A DNA stretch of 31,387 nucleotides from NORP309 sp964564165 (GTDB lineage Bacteria > Pseudomonadota > Gammaproteobacteria > Xanthomonadales > Marinicellaceae). The translations under genes and the position numbers were made by a program. Position 1 is the stretch's first letter; each line of letters begins with the position of its first letter. Shown here in pieces: positions 7,241-15,076 of the stretch. The stretch spans positions 1-31,387 of the forward strand of contig CAZLZZ010000016.1 in assembly GCA_964564165.1 (NCBI GenBank). The letters are read 5' to 3'. The notes below the pieces were generated by a model. It saw nothing but the letters and a program-made list of their open reading frames with translations. It made no database searches and was not told the origin of the DNA.

Positions 7241-7760
7241 AACCGAACGATTGATTTTTAGAGACATCGAAGAGACCGATGTCGAAGGCATGTTTGCTCT
7301 GGATTCAGATACAGAGGTGCATAGATATTTAGGAAACAAACCCGTTAAGTCTTTTGACGAAACAAGACAAGTTATCAAATATATCCGTCAACAGTATGTA
7401 GACAATGGCATTGGCCGTTGGGCAGTTATCGATAAAAGCACCGATGCTTTTATGGGCTGGGGTGGCTTTAAATTAGAAGATGTTGTTAGAAGTGATTTTA
7501 ACTACATTGATTTAGGTTATCGACTAAGGCGAAAATATTGGGGCAAGGGTATTGGTACCGAAATTGCTAAGGAATCTTTAAAGCATGGATTTAACACATT
7601 AAATTTTGCTGAAATTTGTGCGGCTGCAGATGTGCAGAATATTGGTTCTAATAAAATACTTAGTCAGTCAGGTATGAAGTTTACCGAAACCTTTGAGTTT
7701 GAAGGAGTTAAGCACAATTGGTATAGAATTAAAAAAATAGAATGGTTGGAATTAGAATGA
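7224..7760 (+). CDS. GNAT-family N-acetyltransferase (RimJ/RimL-like)
   Basis: A 178-residue cytoplasmic enzyme. It begins IETERLIFRDIEETDVEGMF, the usual opening of the RimJ/RimL type of GNAT fold. GWGGFKLED lies mid-protein, and the acetyl-CoA binding motif A reads LRRKYWGKGIGTEIAKESLKH (about 107-127; the RRKYWGKGIG core matches the Q/RxxGxG/A pattern). NIGSNKILSQSGMKF follows near the C-terminus, again typical of the family. Substrate cannot be told; small molecules, antibiotics and protein N-termini are all known in this group. The start follows an AAAGAGAA purine tract. The ENPP-like gene starts inside its stop codon (ATGA), so the two are probably translated together. Confidence 0.9.
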   Translation: MNIHIETERLIFRDIEETDVEGMFALDSDTEVHRYLGNKPVKSFDETRQVIKYIRQQYVDNGIGRWAVIDKSTDAFMGWGGFKLEDVVRSDFNYIDLGYRLRRKYWGKGIGTEIAKESLKHGFNTLNFAEICAAADVQNIGSNKILSQSGMKFTETFEFEGVKHNWYRIKKIEWLELE

Positions 7761-9073
7761 ACAATACAAAAATTAGGCTATATGCGAAATTTATCGGGTT
7801 AATTTTAATCATAATTTTATCGTCTTGTGCAAAAAAGGCTCATCTGTTTAACTCTCAGTTAAAGGTGAATTCAAAAACCGCATTGAGTGAACCTTATCTC
7901 ATGTTAATTTCTCTTGATGGTTTTAGGTGGGATTATGTTGACCGATTTAAGCCGCCACATTTATCTGGATTCATTAAAAATGGGGTTAAAGCGCAATCTC
8001 TTGTTCCTTCGTTTCCATCCAAAACATTCCCGAATCATTACACCATTGCCACAGGTATGTATCCGGATAAAAACGGTATATTAGGCAATTCATTTTATGA
8101 TTATAATACGGGTTTAACTTACAGCATTAATAATCGCGAACGAGTGGAAGATGGCGGTTTTTATGCGGGCATCCCTATTTGGGTTCAAGCTGCAAAAGCA
8201 GGCATGGTCACTGCCAGCTATTTTTTTGTGGGAACTGAGGCCAAAATTGGGGGCATTCGACCCAGCTATTATTATAACTATGAAGACGTTGCCAATCAAA
8301 TACGGGTCACTCAAGCCTTAGAATGGTTGAGTTTACCCGCAAAGAAAAGACCGCATCTCATCACCCTGTACTTTTCAGACATGGATGATGTGGGACATGC
8401 GGTTGGCCCCAATAATGATGCTGTGCTAAAAAACACTTTATTCAAATTAGATGAGATTTTGGGTGATTTATTTAAAGGCGTTAAAGACAGTAAATTGCCG
8501 GTTAACATCGTCATTGTTTCTGATCACGGCATGACCGAAGTGCCTGTTGCAAATTTTATTCCTTTTGAAAGCATTAAAAATGACGAGCTATACTTGGCTA
8601 TAGATAATGGTACATTAATTAATATTCACCCTAAGGACAAAGCACAAACTCAATCTGTTTTTAACAGTTTAAAGGAAAAAGCAAAGAGCCACAATTACGA
8701 AGTTTATAAAACAGAAAACACTCCCGGCTTTGAATATACTCCACACAACAAAAACTGGGGCAGCATCCAAATTGTTGCAGATAACGGTTATTATTTTCTC
8801 AATGAAAACAAGATAAAGATTAAAAAAGAGTCTGGCAATACTGTATATGGAGCACATGGTTTTGATGCTAGGAATAAGAAAACGGGCAAAGAAATGCACG
8901 GCATTTTTTATGCCAATGGCCCTGCCTTTAAAAAGGGGTTGACTGTTCCTTCATTTACAAATATTCATATTTATCCCATCATGTGTAAAATCTTGGGTCT
9001 AGATATTCCTGATGATATTGATGGGAAACTTGAAGTCTTGGAAGGTATTCTTGAGGAGGCTCTGATTAATTAA
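7757..9073 (+). CDS. ENPP-like phosphodiesterase/alkaline phosphatase superfamily lipoprotein
   Basis: A 438-residue protein with a lipoprotein signal: basic start, hydrophobic stretch and lipobox LSSC with Cys24. It belongs to the nucleotide pyrophosphatase/phosphodiesterase branch. Metal and catalytic residues follow the family order: D54 in LISLDGFRWD, nucleophile T90 in PSKTFPNHYTIATG, the DMDDVGHAVGP loop, SDHGM, and the C-terminal His in YGAHGFD. It probably cleaves phosphodiester or pyrophosphate bonds in nucleotides or related compounds outside the cytoplasm, using two zinc ions. The ATG at 7757 was chosen because it overlaps the stop of the acetyltransferase gene (ATGA) and gives a compact signal peptide; an in-frame ATG at 7742 would add five residues. 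Confidence 0.92.
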   Translation: MNNTKIRLYAKFIGLILIIILSSCAKKAHLFNSQLKVNSKTALSEPYLMLISLDGFRWDYVDRFKPPHLSGFIKNGVKAQSLVPSFPSKTFPNHYTIATGMYPDKNGILGNSFYDYNTGLTYSINNRERVEDGGFYAGIPIWVQAAKAGMVTASYFFVGTEAKIGGIRPSYYYNYEDVANQIRVTQALEWLSLPAKKRPHLITLYFSDMDDVGHAVGPNNDAVLKNTLFKLDEILGDLFKGVKDSKLPVNIVIVSDHGMTEVPVANFIPFESIKNDELYLAIDNGTLINIHPKDKAQTQSVFNSLKEKAKSHNYEVYKTENTPGFEYTPHNKNWGSIQIVADNGYYFLNENKIKIKKESGNTVYGAHGFDARNKKTGKEMHGIFYANGPAFKKGLTVPSFTNIHIYPIMCKILGLDIPDDIDGKLEVLEGILEEALIN

Positions 9074-9165
9074 ATTCTTGTGATATCTGCCTTCGCGGGA
9101 ATGACGGAGTGAGAAGCTACTTTTTAAGGTGTGTAACAAAACTTTTAGACTTAAACCTAAAAAAA

Positions 9166-9448
9166 GTAAGGTGGGTTTACCCGAATGGCACTTACTTAAG
9201 GCTTAAAACGCCGTATATAGTTATTTTTTAACTCCACGCTAGTGTGCTAAGACAGGAATCTAGTATAAATCATTAACCACCGTCATTGCGAGGAGCATAA
9301 GCGACGTGGCAATCTCATAACTCTGGTGTCGATTCCTAAAGATTGCCACGTCGCTTATGCTCCTCGCAATGACCAGTTTTTTTATAATTATGATAAGCTT
9401 CAATAAATTGCCTCTTAATTAAGTGCCATTCGGGTAAACCCACCTTAC
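9166..9448. mobile_element. 283-bp MITE-like element with 35-bp terminal inverted repeats
   Basis: Arms at 9166-9200 and 9414-9448 (GTAAGGTGGGTTTACCCGAA... and its complement) pair over 35 bp with one mismatch. No target duplication is visible at the ends. No transposase is encoded. A second palindromic repeat at 9282-9373 lies in its centre. Confidence 0.65.
9282..9373. repeat. Perfect 34-bp inverted repeat of the CGTCATTGCGAG class
   Basis: Arms at 9282-9315 and 9340-9373 are perfect complements over 34 bp (GTCATTGCGAGGAGCATAAG... and reverse) with a 24-nt loop. The ends match the ends of the ~160-bp repeats at 2155, 3599 and 6153, but the interior differs, so this is a short palindromic relative of that class. 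It is placed inside the larger element at 9166-9448. Confidence 0.8.
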
Positions 9449-9509
9449 AATTTTAACCCGACATGCGCCTTCGCGGTTATGACGAATGTTTTTCAAAAAT
9501 CCTTTGAAA

Positions 9510-10421
9510 TTACCTAATCAATAAAAAATTACAATCGTTTTGTTGAATCATTTTGGTGGTAAAACTGCCAAAGAAAAACCCGTGTACTTTGCCGTGGCTA
9601 AATGCTCCCATGGCAGTGATGTCGATTTGGTTTTCTTTCTGGTATTGAGTTAGTTGTTCGATGGTGTCGCCTTTTAAGGCTTGAGTAATGATGGTGTTAT
9701 TTGAGTCTAAAAAAGCGGCTTTAGCTTCTTGAAGCAATTTTTCTGACAACTCTTCATTGTCATTCACGCTGACCAAATGCATCTCTAAGGCTTCTTTGTA
9801 AATCGTATCTTGGCTTATCATTGCCAGTGCCCGTTTTGATGTGGGGCTGCCATTGTAGGCGAACATGATTTTTTTGGGTTCTACATATTCTTTTTGTACA
9901 ATAAACACGGGTGTGTCAGTAGCCCGGATTGATTCTTCAAGGTGAAAGCCCAGTCCTTTGTCATCTCCTTTGTCGTTTTCTTGGTGGCTTTTGCCTTTTG
10001 AACCTAGCATGATGAAAGCAGTTTCTGATTTTAAATCTTCAATGGTTTCTGGTAATGTTCCGTGTCTAAGTTTTGCCACCACATTGTTAAGACCTGCATC
10101 CATGACTCTTTGTTTGGCGGTGCTGATAAGTGCTTTGCCTTTGGCTATGAGGGTTTTGTTTTGTTGACGTTCTTCTTCGGAGAACTCTTTTAGCAATTCG
10201 CGGCGAATATTGGGAGTTAGATTGCCCTCGTGGTGTGCGTTTTCTGTGTGGTGTGAGTGTTCGATGGTATGTAGCAGTTTAATGGTGATGCCATTGCTTT
10301 TCGATAACCAAATAGCACAATCAATTAATGAATCGCTTATAGTCGAGCCATCTATGCCTACCAAAATATATTTGTTCCTGTTTGTATTATTGTATATATT
10401 ATTGTTGATATTCTCGCTCAT
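9510..10421 (-). CDS. Tandem universal stress protein (two UspA domains)
   Basis: A 303-residue cytoplasmic protein with two UspA folds. The first begins YILVGIDGSTISDSLIDCA (about 18-37). The second begins KIMFAYNGSPTSKRAL and ends with GAFSHGKVHGFFFGSFTTKM, the G-2x-G-9x-G(S/T) ATP-binding pattern of UspA proteins. The first domain carries LGSKGKSHQ in the equivalent place. The ATG at 10421 lies one base after the SulP stop (TAA-T-ATG), which favours translational coupling; an upstream in-frame GTG at 10433 is the alternative. SulP-Usp pairs suggest a role in stress- or energy-dependent control of anion uptake, but that is inference. Confidence 0.92.
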   Translation of the reverse strand: MSENINNNIYNNTNRNKYILVGIDGSTISDSLIDCAIWLSKSNGITIKLLHTIEHSHHTENAHHEGNLTPNIRRELLKEFSEEERQQNKTLIAKGKALISTAKQRVMDAGLNNVVAKLRHGTLPETIEDLKSETAFIMLGSKGKSHQENDKGDDKGLGFHLEESIRATDTPVFIVQKEYVEPKKIMFAYNGSPTSKRALAMISQDTIYKEALEMHLVSVNDNEELSEKLLQEAKAAFLDSNNTIITQALKGDTIEQLTQYQKENQIDITAMGAFSHGKVHGFFFGSFTTKMIQQNDCNFLLIR

Positions 10422-10422
10422 A

Positions 10423-11916
10423 TTAATGCCCACTCATGAATTTTTCTATTTCTTCTGGATTGTCGTGTATAGCAAACTTATCCAGCATCGTTTTGCTGGC
10501 ACTGTTTAAACCAACGACTTTAACATCAGCACCTTCTCTGCGCAATTTTATTACAACCTTATCCAGCGCAGCAACAGATGTTACATCATAGAAGTGAGCG
10601 CGTTTAACATTGATGACAATGTTATCAAGCGCTTCTTTAAAATCAAAGTAACCCATAAATTTATCCGATGAGTTGAAAAATACCTGACCAACCACGTGAT
10701 AAGTTCGGGTGTCTGTATTTTCATCGTATTCAGACTTCACAAACATAAACTGACTTAGTCTTTGTGCTAAAAACAATGAACCAATTAATATACCAGTAAA
10801 AACGCCATAAGCCAAATTGTGGGTCCAGACTACTACAATAACCGTGGCGATCATGACAATGGACGCACTTTTTGGGTTGGTTTTTAATTCTTTTACGGAT
10901 GTCCAGCTGAATGTACCTATCGATACCATGATCATCACAGCAACCAAAGCCGCCATCGGCACGATTTTTAAAATATCGCTTAAAAACACCACTAAAATTA
11001 ATAAAAACACACCCGCAACCAAGGTGGATAAACGGCCACGACCGCCTGATTTAACATTGATAATAGATTGACCAATCATTGCACAACCTGCCATGCCACC
11101 TATTAATCCCGAACCAATATTGGCAATGCCTTGGCCTTTACACTCGCGTTTTTTGTCGCTGTCTGTATCGGTCAATTCATCTATTACATTGGCTGTCATT
11201 AGTGACTCTAGCAAGCCAACAATGGCAATAGAAACCGAATAGGGAAAGATAATTTTTAGCGTCTCAAAATTTAAGGGCACATCAGGCCACAAAAATATCG
11301 GCAAAGTATCGGGCAATTCACCCATGTCATTAATGGTTCGCACATCGGTTAGTCCAAAGTAATAGGCAATGGCAGTTAAAGCAATGATGTTAACCAAAGG
11401 AGAGGGTATTATTTTGCCAACTAAAGGCACATAAGGGAACAGATAAATAATGCCAAGCCCAAGAACCACCAAGGCATACACATGCCAAGTTACATTCATC
11501 AACTCCGGCAATTGTGCCATGAATATTAATATCGCCAACGCATTTAAAAACCCATTCATCACGGATTTAGAGACAAAACTCATGAATTTATGTAGATTTA
11601 GATAGCCTGCAATGATTTGTAGAACCCCTGCCAACACCGTTGCTGCCAGTAAATATTGCAACCCGTGGTCTTTAACCAAGGTGACCATTAATAAAGCAGT
11701 AGCTGCAGTGGCCGCAGAAATCATGCCAGCACGCCCTCCAACAAATGCAATCATCACCGCTATCGCAAAGGATGCATATAGACCTACTTTTGGGTCGACT
11801 CCAGCAATTATAGAAAAAGCAATCGCCTCAGGAATCAAAGCCAAAGCCACTACAATACCAGCCAATATATCGCCTTTTATATTGCCAAACCAATCGTTTT
11901 TTGGTGAGAATAACAT
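10423..11916 (-). CDS. SulP-family inorganic anion transporter with STAS domain
   Basis: A 497-residue inner-membrane protein. The N-terminal hydrophobic core of roughly 10-12 helices begins DILAGIVVALALIPEAIAFS, the SulP signature region. It is followed by AGVDPKVGLYASF and GRAGMISAATAATALL. The C-terminus is a STAS domain at about 400-490 (VFFNSSDKF...; HFYDVTSVAALDKVVIKLR). Family members move sulfate, bicarbonate or other anions, often with Na+ or H+; the substrate cannot be read from the sequence. AAAGGAC upstream of the ATG is a good ribosome binding site. It forms a two-gene unit with the downstream UspA gene. Confidence 0.95.
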   Translation of the reverse strand: MLFSPKNDWFGNIKGDILAGIVVALALIPEAIAFSIIAGVDPKVGLYASFAIAVMIAFVGGRAGMISAATAATALLMVTLVKDHGLQYLLAATVLAGVLQIIAGYLNLHKFMSFVSKSVMNGFLNALAILIFMAQLPELMNVTWHVYALVVLGLGIIYLFPYVPLVGKIIPSPLVNIIALTAIAYYFGLTDVRTINDMGELPDTLPIFLWPDVPLNFETLKIIFPYSVSIAIVGLLESLMTANVIDELTDTDSDKKRECKGQGIANIGSGLIGGMAGCAMIGQSIINVKSGGRGRLSTLVAGVFLLILVVFLSDILKIVPMAALVAVMIMVSIGTFSWTSVKELKTNPKSASIVMIATVIVVVWTHNLAYGVFTGILIGSLFLAQRLSQFMFVKSEYDENTDTRTYHVVGQVFFNSSDKFMGYFDFKEALDNIVINVKRAHFYDVTSVAALDKVVIKLRREGADVKVVGLNSASKTMLDKFAIHDNPEEIEKFMSGH

Positions 11917-12220
11917 TCAATTGTCCTTTAAAGATTCAAAATAAAGTCGCGCTTTATATCATATTGATGGGTGTCAGTATAGATAATTATGTTGTAAATG
12001 AATTAATAAGGATGCCCGTAAGACAACATCACCAATAAAAGATATACCAATATGTTAAAATTTAGTTATAATAGAACTTGATTGAGAAAACAATAACAGC
12101 GAAAAAGTCTCAACTTTTCCGCAGCTGATTGTTGTTTATCGATTAAACGCTACAATAGCAGAGGGGGTCAACACATGACAGCAAAAACAACAATACGGTT
12201 TTATCACTGAAGAATATTTA
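11917..12220. promoter_or_regulatory. 304-bp divergent regulatory region (SulP/kinase)
   Basis: This gap lies between the divergent SulP and kinase genes and must hold both promoters. A TATAAT at 12067-12072 faces the kinase gene but has no convincing -35 box at normal spacing. An imperfect GCGAAAAAGT / ACTTTTCCGC inverted repeat lies at about 12100-12122. A small ORF with a strong AGAGGGGG ribosome binding site sits at 12175-12210. Nothing else is recognisable. Confidence 0.35.
12175..12210 (+). CDS. Possible 11-codon leader ORF before the kinase gene
   Basis: ATG at 12175 preceded by AGAGGGGG at 8-15 nt upstream, encoding MTAKTTIRFYH and ending in TGA at 12208-12210. The kinase ATG follows 10 nt later in another frame, with only a weak GAAGA that overlaps the small ORF's stop. 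The stronger ribosome site belongs to the small ORF, so it could feed ribosomes to the kinase start. It could also be chance. Confidence 0.3.
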   Translation: MTAKTTIRFYH

Positions 12221-14983
12221 ATGTCTAAGAAAGAATATCCAACTATTCCAGGTTACCAAATCAAAAAAATACTGGGTGAAGGCGGTATGGGCATCGTCTA
12301 TCTTGCAGTGCAAACTGCGCTTGATAGAGATGTTGCCCTTAAGGTAACTTTACCTGCATTGGCTGAGATGGATGAGTCCTTTACAAAAAGATTTGTTAGA
12401 GAAGCGCGCGCAACAGCTGCGTTAAACCATAAAAATATTATCACTGTCTATGATGCAGGAGAATTTGAAAAAAGCTCTTACCTTGCTATGGAGTATATAG
12501 CTACGGGTACATTGGCAGATATCGAACGCTCGGAGCTCAATGACGAAGAAATTTGTCAGTTGTTTATTGGAATTAGCCAAGGATTGGGTTCTGCGCATAA
12601 AGCTGGTTTTGTTCACAGAGATGTCAAGCCTGACAACATTCTTATTGATCGATATGGTCGACCAGTAGTGACTGATTTTGGCATTGTTAAATCTTTGGGT
12701 ACAAAAAACACTGCTCTGACCATAGCAGGGGGCACAATTGGAACCCCTCAGTACATGAGCCCTGAGCAGATTAAGGCTGAAGAACTTGATGGCCGTTCTG
12801 ATTTATACAGCCTGGGTGTCATGTTGTATAACCTTTTGGAAGGACATGCACCCTTTTCTGACCCAACACCTTCGGCGGTTTACATCATGCATGTTACCAC
12901 TGATCCGTCGCCACTATCTGCTGAAAATGCTGTTTTTCAAACTATAATGGATCGCTTGTTACAAAAAAACCCCAATGACCGATATGCCAATGCCAGTGAA
13001 TTGGTCAGAGAGTTAAGGTCGTTAAAAGACAATAAGCCAGAAAAAAAACCAAAGCCAGAAACCAAGCAAAAACTACAAAGAACGGCAACTAAGGTAAATT
13101 TGGATACCGATGGCCTTGAAAAAACGCACTCATCGATTGTTCATAAAAAAATTGAGACTAAAAAAGCCACCAATAAAAATCAAACTGGCGCTGTAAAATT
13201 AGCAAAAACACCTCCGGTTACTAGAAAGTTTGTCAATCAGAGTTCAAGTGGTGTTAGTGTTGTCAGTGGCAATAGAGCCAAGTGGATAGCTGTTTCTTCG
13301 GCTTTTTTGTTATTGATTGTGGCAGGAGTTTTTGCCTATAACCAATATTCGGAAAGCCAAAATATTGACAATCAAGCCGTTGTTCAAGAAGGTGTCAAAC
13401 AAGAGCCTGCTAAACAAGAGAAAAGTATTCCCAAACCGACAAAAGTTGAAGACAAAAAAGAACCCACAAACCAACAAACAGACAGCTTAGCAATAGAAAA
13501 TAATAGCAATCAAGCCCCTGTAGAACAGCCACCTCAAGTACAAGCAGTAGTCGAAACCAAGAACGCAACCAACATCAATACCAAGGACCTAATTTCAACC
13601 CAATTTGAAAATGAAGAACCCCAACTAACCAGTGTTCAAAAAGATCCAACAACGGGTTTCGAACCAGTTGAAGCCGAACAAGAAGTCGTGACTCAAAACT
13701 CTAATCAAAAAACAAGTGAGTTGAAACAGGCTAGTGATATTGATCAAGCGGTAACACCAGCTGAAGAACCCTCAGATTCTTACCTCAACTCATTATTGGC
13801 GTTGGCCAATTTAGATTTAGATAACTGGAAGCTGATGTCTCCGAAGAGTGGAAATGCCAATCTTCGTTTTAATCAAGTTTTGGATATAGACCCAAGCAAT
13901 CGACAGGCGAAAAAGGGATTGTTACAAGTGATACATAAGTACACTTTGTTGGCCAACAATAAAGCCAACAGTAACCTGTTTAGCGACGCGAAACTATTTG
14001 CCAGTAACGCCCTGTCACTAAGAAATGATTACCTGTCTAAGTCTTATGACAAGGCGGATTTACTGGGTGTTAGTGATGCAATTACGCTTAATCAATTAAG
14101 GGCGTTGCGTGACAATATCAATAAGAACTCATTGGCTTATGAGAAACAGAAGGCGCAACGGTTGACTTCGACGAATAATAGACAAGACAAAGATGAATAT
14201 TATAAAAATGGTCTTGCAGCACACCAGAAAAAGAACTATCAAACGGCCTTGGACTGGTTAAATAAGGCGGCCGAGTTAAATCACGCTGAATCACAAACCT
14301 TATTAGGGGACATGTATTACACAGGTCAGGGCGTAACTCAGAATGATGTTCTTGCTTTAAGTTGGTACAAAAAAGCGGCGGAAAACAATAGTCAAAAGGC
14401 TCAGGTATATATAGGAACTATGTATGAACAAGGCAGTGCTGTAAAACAAAACTATCAAAAAGCCATTGAGTGGTACAACAAAGCAGCTCAGCAAAAAAAT
14501 GCAGAAGCGCAACACTTGTTGGGGTTAAGTTACTACAACGGAAGAGGGGTTTCGAAAAGTGATGAGGAGGCGGTTAAGTGGTTTCGTTTGGCAGCAAAAC
14601 AAGGCAACCCCAGTGCCCAAAACCTACTGGGTTGGATGACATACAAAGGCAAGGGAATAAAGAAAGACCACCTTAAAGCTGTCGAGTGGTACACCAAGGC
14701 CGCCAATCAAGGACTGGCAAAAGCTCAGGACAATCTGGGGCAAATGTATTTTAAAGGATATGGTGTAAGGGTAGATTATGACCAGGCATTTGTTTGGTAT
14801 TCTAAGGCTGCCAATCAGGGCCTAGCAGAAGCGCAGGGTATTCTTGGTGCCATGCATGAATATGGACGAGGCACGAGAAAAAGTCCCAGAGCAGCGATTG
14901 AATGGTATAAAAAAGCGGCTAAGCAAGGAGATGACTTCTCCATTAAAAAGTTAAGAAAACGGGGCATAACAAGATATGATTAA
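12221..14983 (+). CDS. Membrane Ser/Thr protein kinase with C-terminal Sel1 repeats
   Basis: A 920-residue Hanks-type kinase of the PknB group. The glycine loop is GEGGMG (19-24), with ATP lysine K41, helix-C E61, catalytic HRDVKPDN (132-139), DFG (152-154) and a TPQYMSPEQ activation segment (175-183), so it looks catalytically intact. A Lys-rich linker leads to one transmembrane helix at about 354-373. A Gln/Asn/Glu-rich low-complexity stretch (about 378-535) follows, then a helical region. At about 665-910 there are roughly seven Sel1-like repeats (pattern A-LG-MY--G-GV--D---A--WY-KAA). The repeats should lie outside the cytoplasm and could bind an envelope ligand or partner; this is inference from topology. 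It is a single gene with a terminator shared with the convergent TolC gene. Confidence 0.93.
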   Translation: MSKKEYPTIPGYQIKKILGEGGMGIVYLAVQTALDRDVALKVTLPALAEMDESFTKRFVREARATAALNHKNIITVYDAGEFEKSSYLAMEYIATGTLADIERSELNDEEICQLFIGISQGLGSAHKAGFVHRDVKPDNILIDRYGRPVVTDFGIVKSLGTKNTALTIAGGTIGTPQYMSPEQIKAEELDGRSDLYSLGVMLYNLLEGHAPFSDPTPSAVYIMHVTTDPSPLSAENAVFQTIMDRLLQKNPNDRYANASELVRELRSLKDNKPEKKPKPETKQKLQRTATKVNLDTDGLEKTHSSIVHKKIETKKATNKNQTGAVKLAKTPPVTRKFVNQSSSGVSVVSGNRAKWIAVSSAFLLLIVAGVFAYNQYSESQNIDNQAVVQEGVKQEPAKQEKSIPKPTKVEDKKEPTNQQTDSLAIENNSNQAPVEQPPQVQAVVETKNATNINTKDLISTQFENEEPQLTSVQKDPTTGFEPVEAEQEVVTQNSNQKTSELKQASDIDQAVTPAEEPSDSYLNSLLALANLDLDNWKLMSPKSGNANLRFNQVLDIDPSNRQAKKGLLQVIHKYTLLANNKANSNLFSDAKLFASNALSLRNDYLSKSYDKADLLGVSDAITLNQLRALRDNINKNSLAYEKQKAQRLTSTNNRQDKDEYYKNGLAAHQKKNYQTALDWLNKAAELNHAESQTLLGDMYYTGQGVTQNDVLALSWYKKAAENNSQKAQVYIGTMYEQGSAVKQNYQKAIEWYNKAAQQKNAEAQHLLGLSYYNGRGVSKSDEEAVKWFRLAAKQGNPSAQNLLGWMTYKGKGIKKDHLKAVEWYTKAANQGLAKAQDNLGQMYFKGYGVRVDYDQAFVWYSKAANQGLAEAQGILGAMHEYGRGTRKSPRAAIEWYKKAAKQGDDFSIKKLRKRGITRYD

Positions 14984-15006
14984 ATTGATTGCCAATAAAT
15001 TTTAAT

Positions 15007-15046
15007 AAAAAATGCCGCTATTTTTCTAAAAAATAACGGCATTTTT
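15007..15046. terminator. Bidirectional rho-independent terminator
   Basis: AAAAATGCCG and CGGCATTTTT pair around an inner TATTTTT/AAAAATA stem, with A-tract and T-tract on the two outer sides. It can end both the kinase transcript (plus) and the TolC transcript (minus). Confidence 0.85.
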
Positions 15047-15076
15047 AGTTCAAGTATTGTCCCTGTAGGGTTGATA

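Larger units (their letters stand above)
9074..9509. other. 436-bp repeat-filled gap without genes
   Basis: No credible coding sequence. It contains a REP half-site (9089-9106), an inverted-repeat element (9166-9448) with a second palindrome inside it, and another diverged REP half-site (9465-9484). It separates the plus-strand phosphodiesterase gene from the convergent UspA gene, so both transcripts end here. The hairpins may serve as 3' ends, though none has a clear U-tract. Confidence 0.7.

Noticed and set aside
9166..9448. CRISPR-like or integron-like array in the repeat-rich gap
   Set aside because: There are only two nested inverted repeats. There is no series of direct repeats with regular spacers, no cas genes and no integrase.
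9958..10167. Plus-strand frames inside the UspA and SulP genes
   Set aside because: They are antisense to genes with clear protein-family motifs and have no matching family features.
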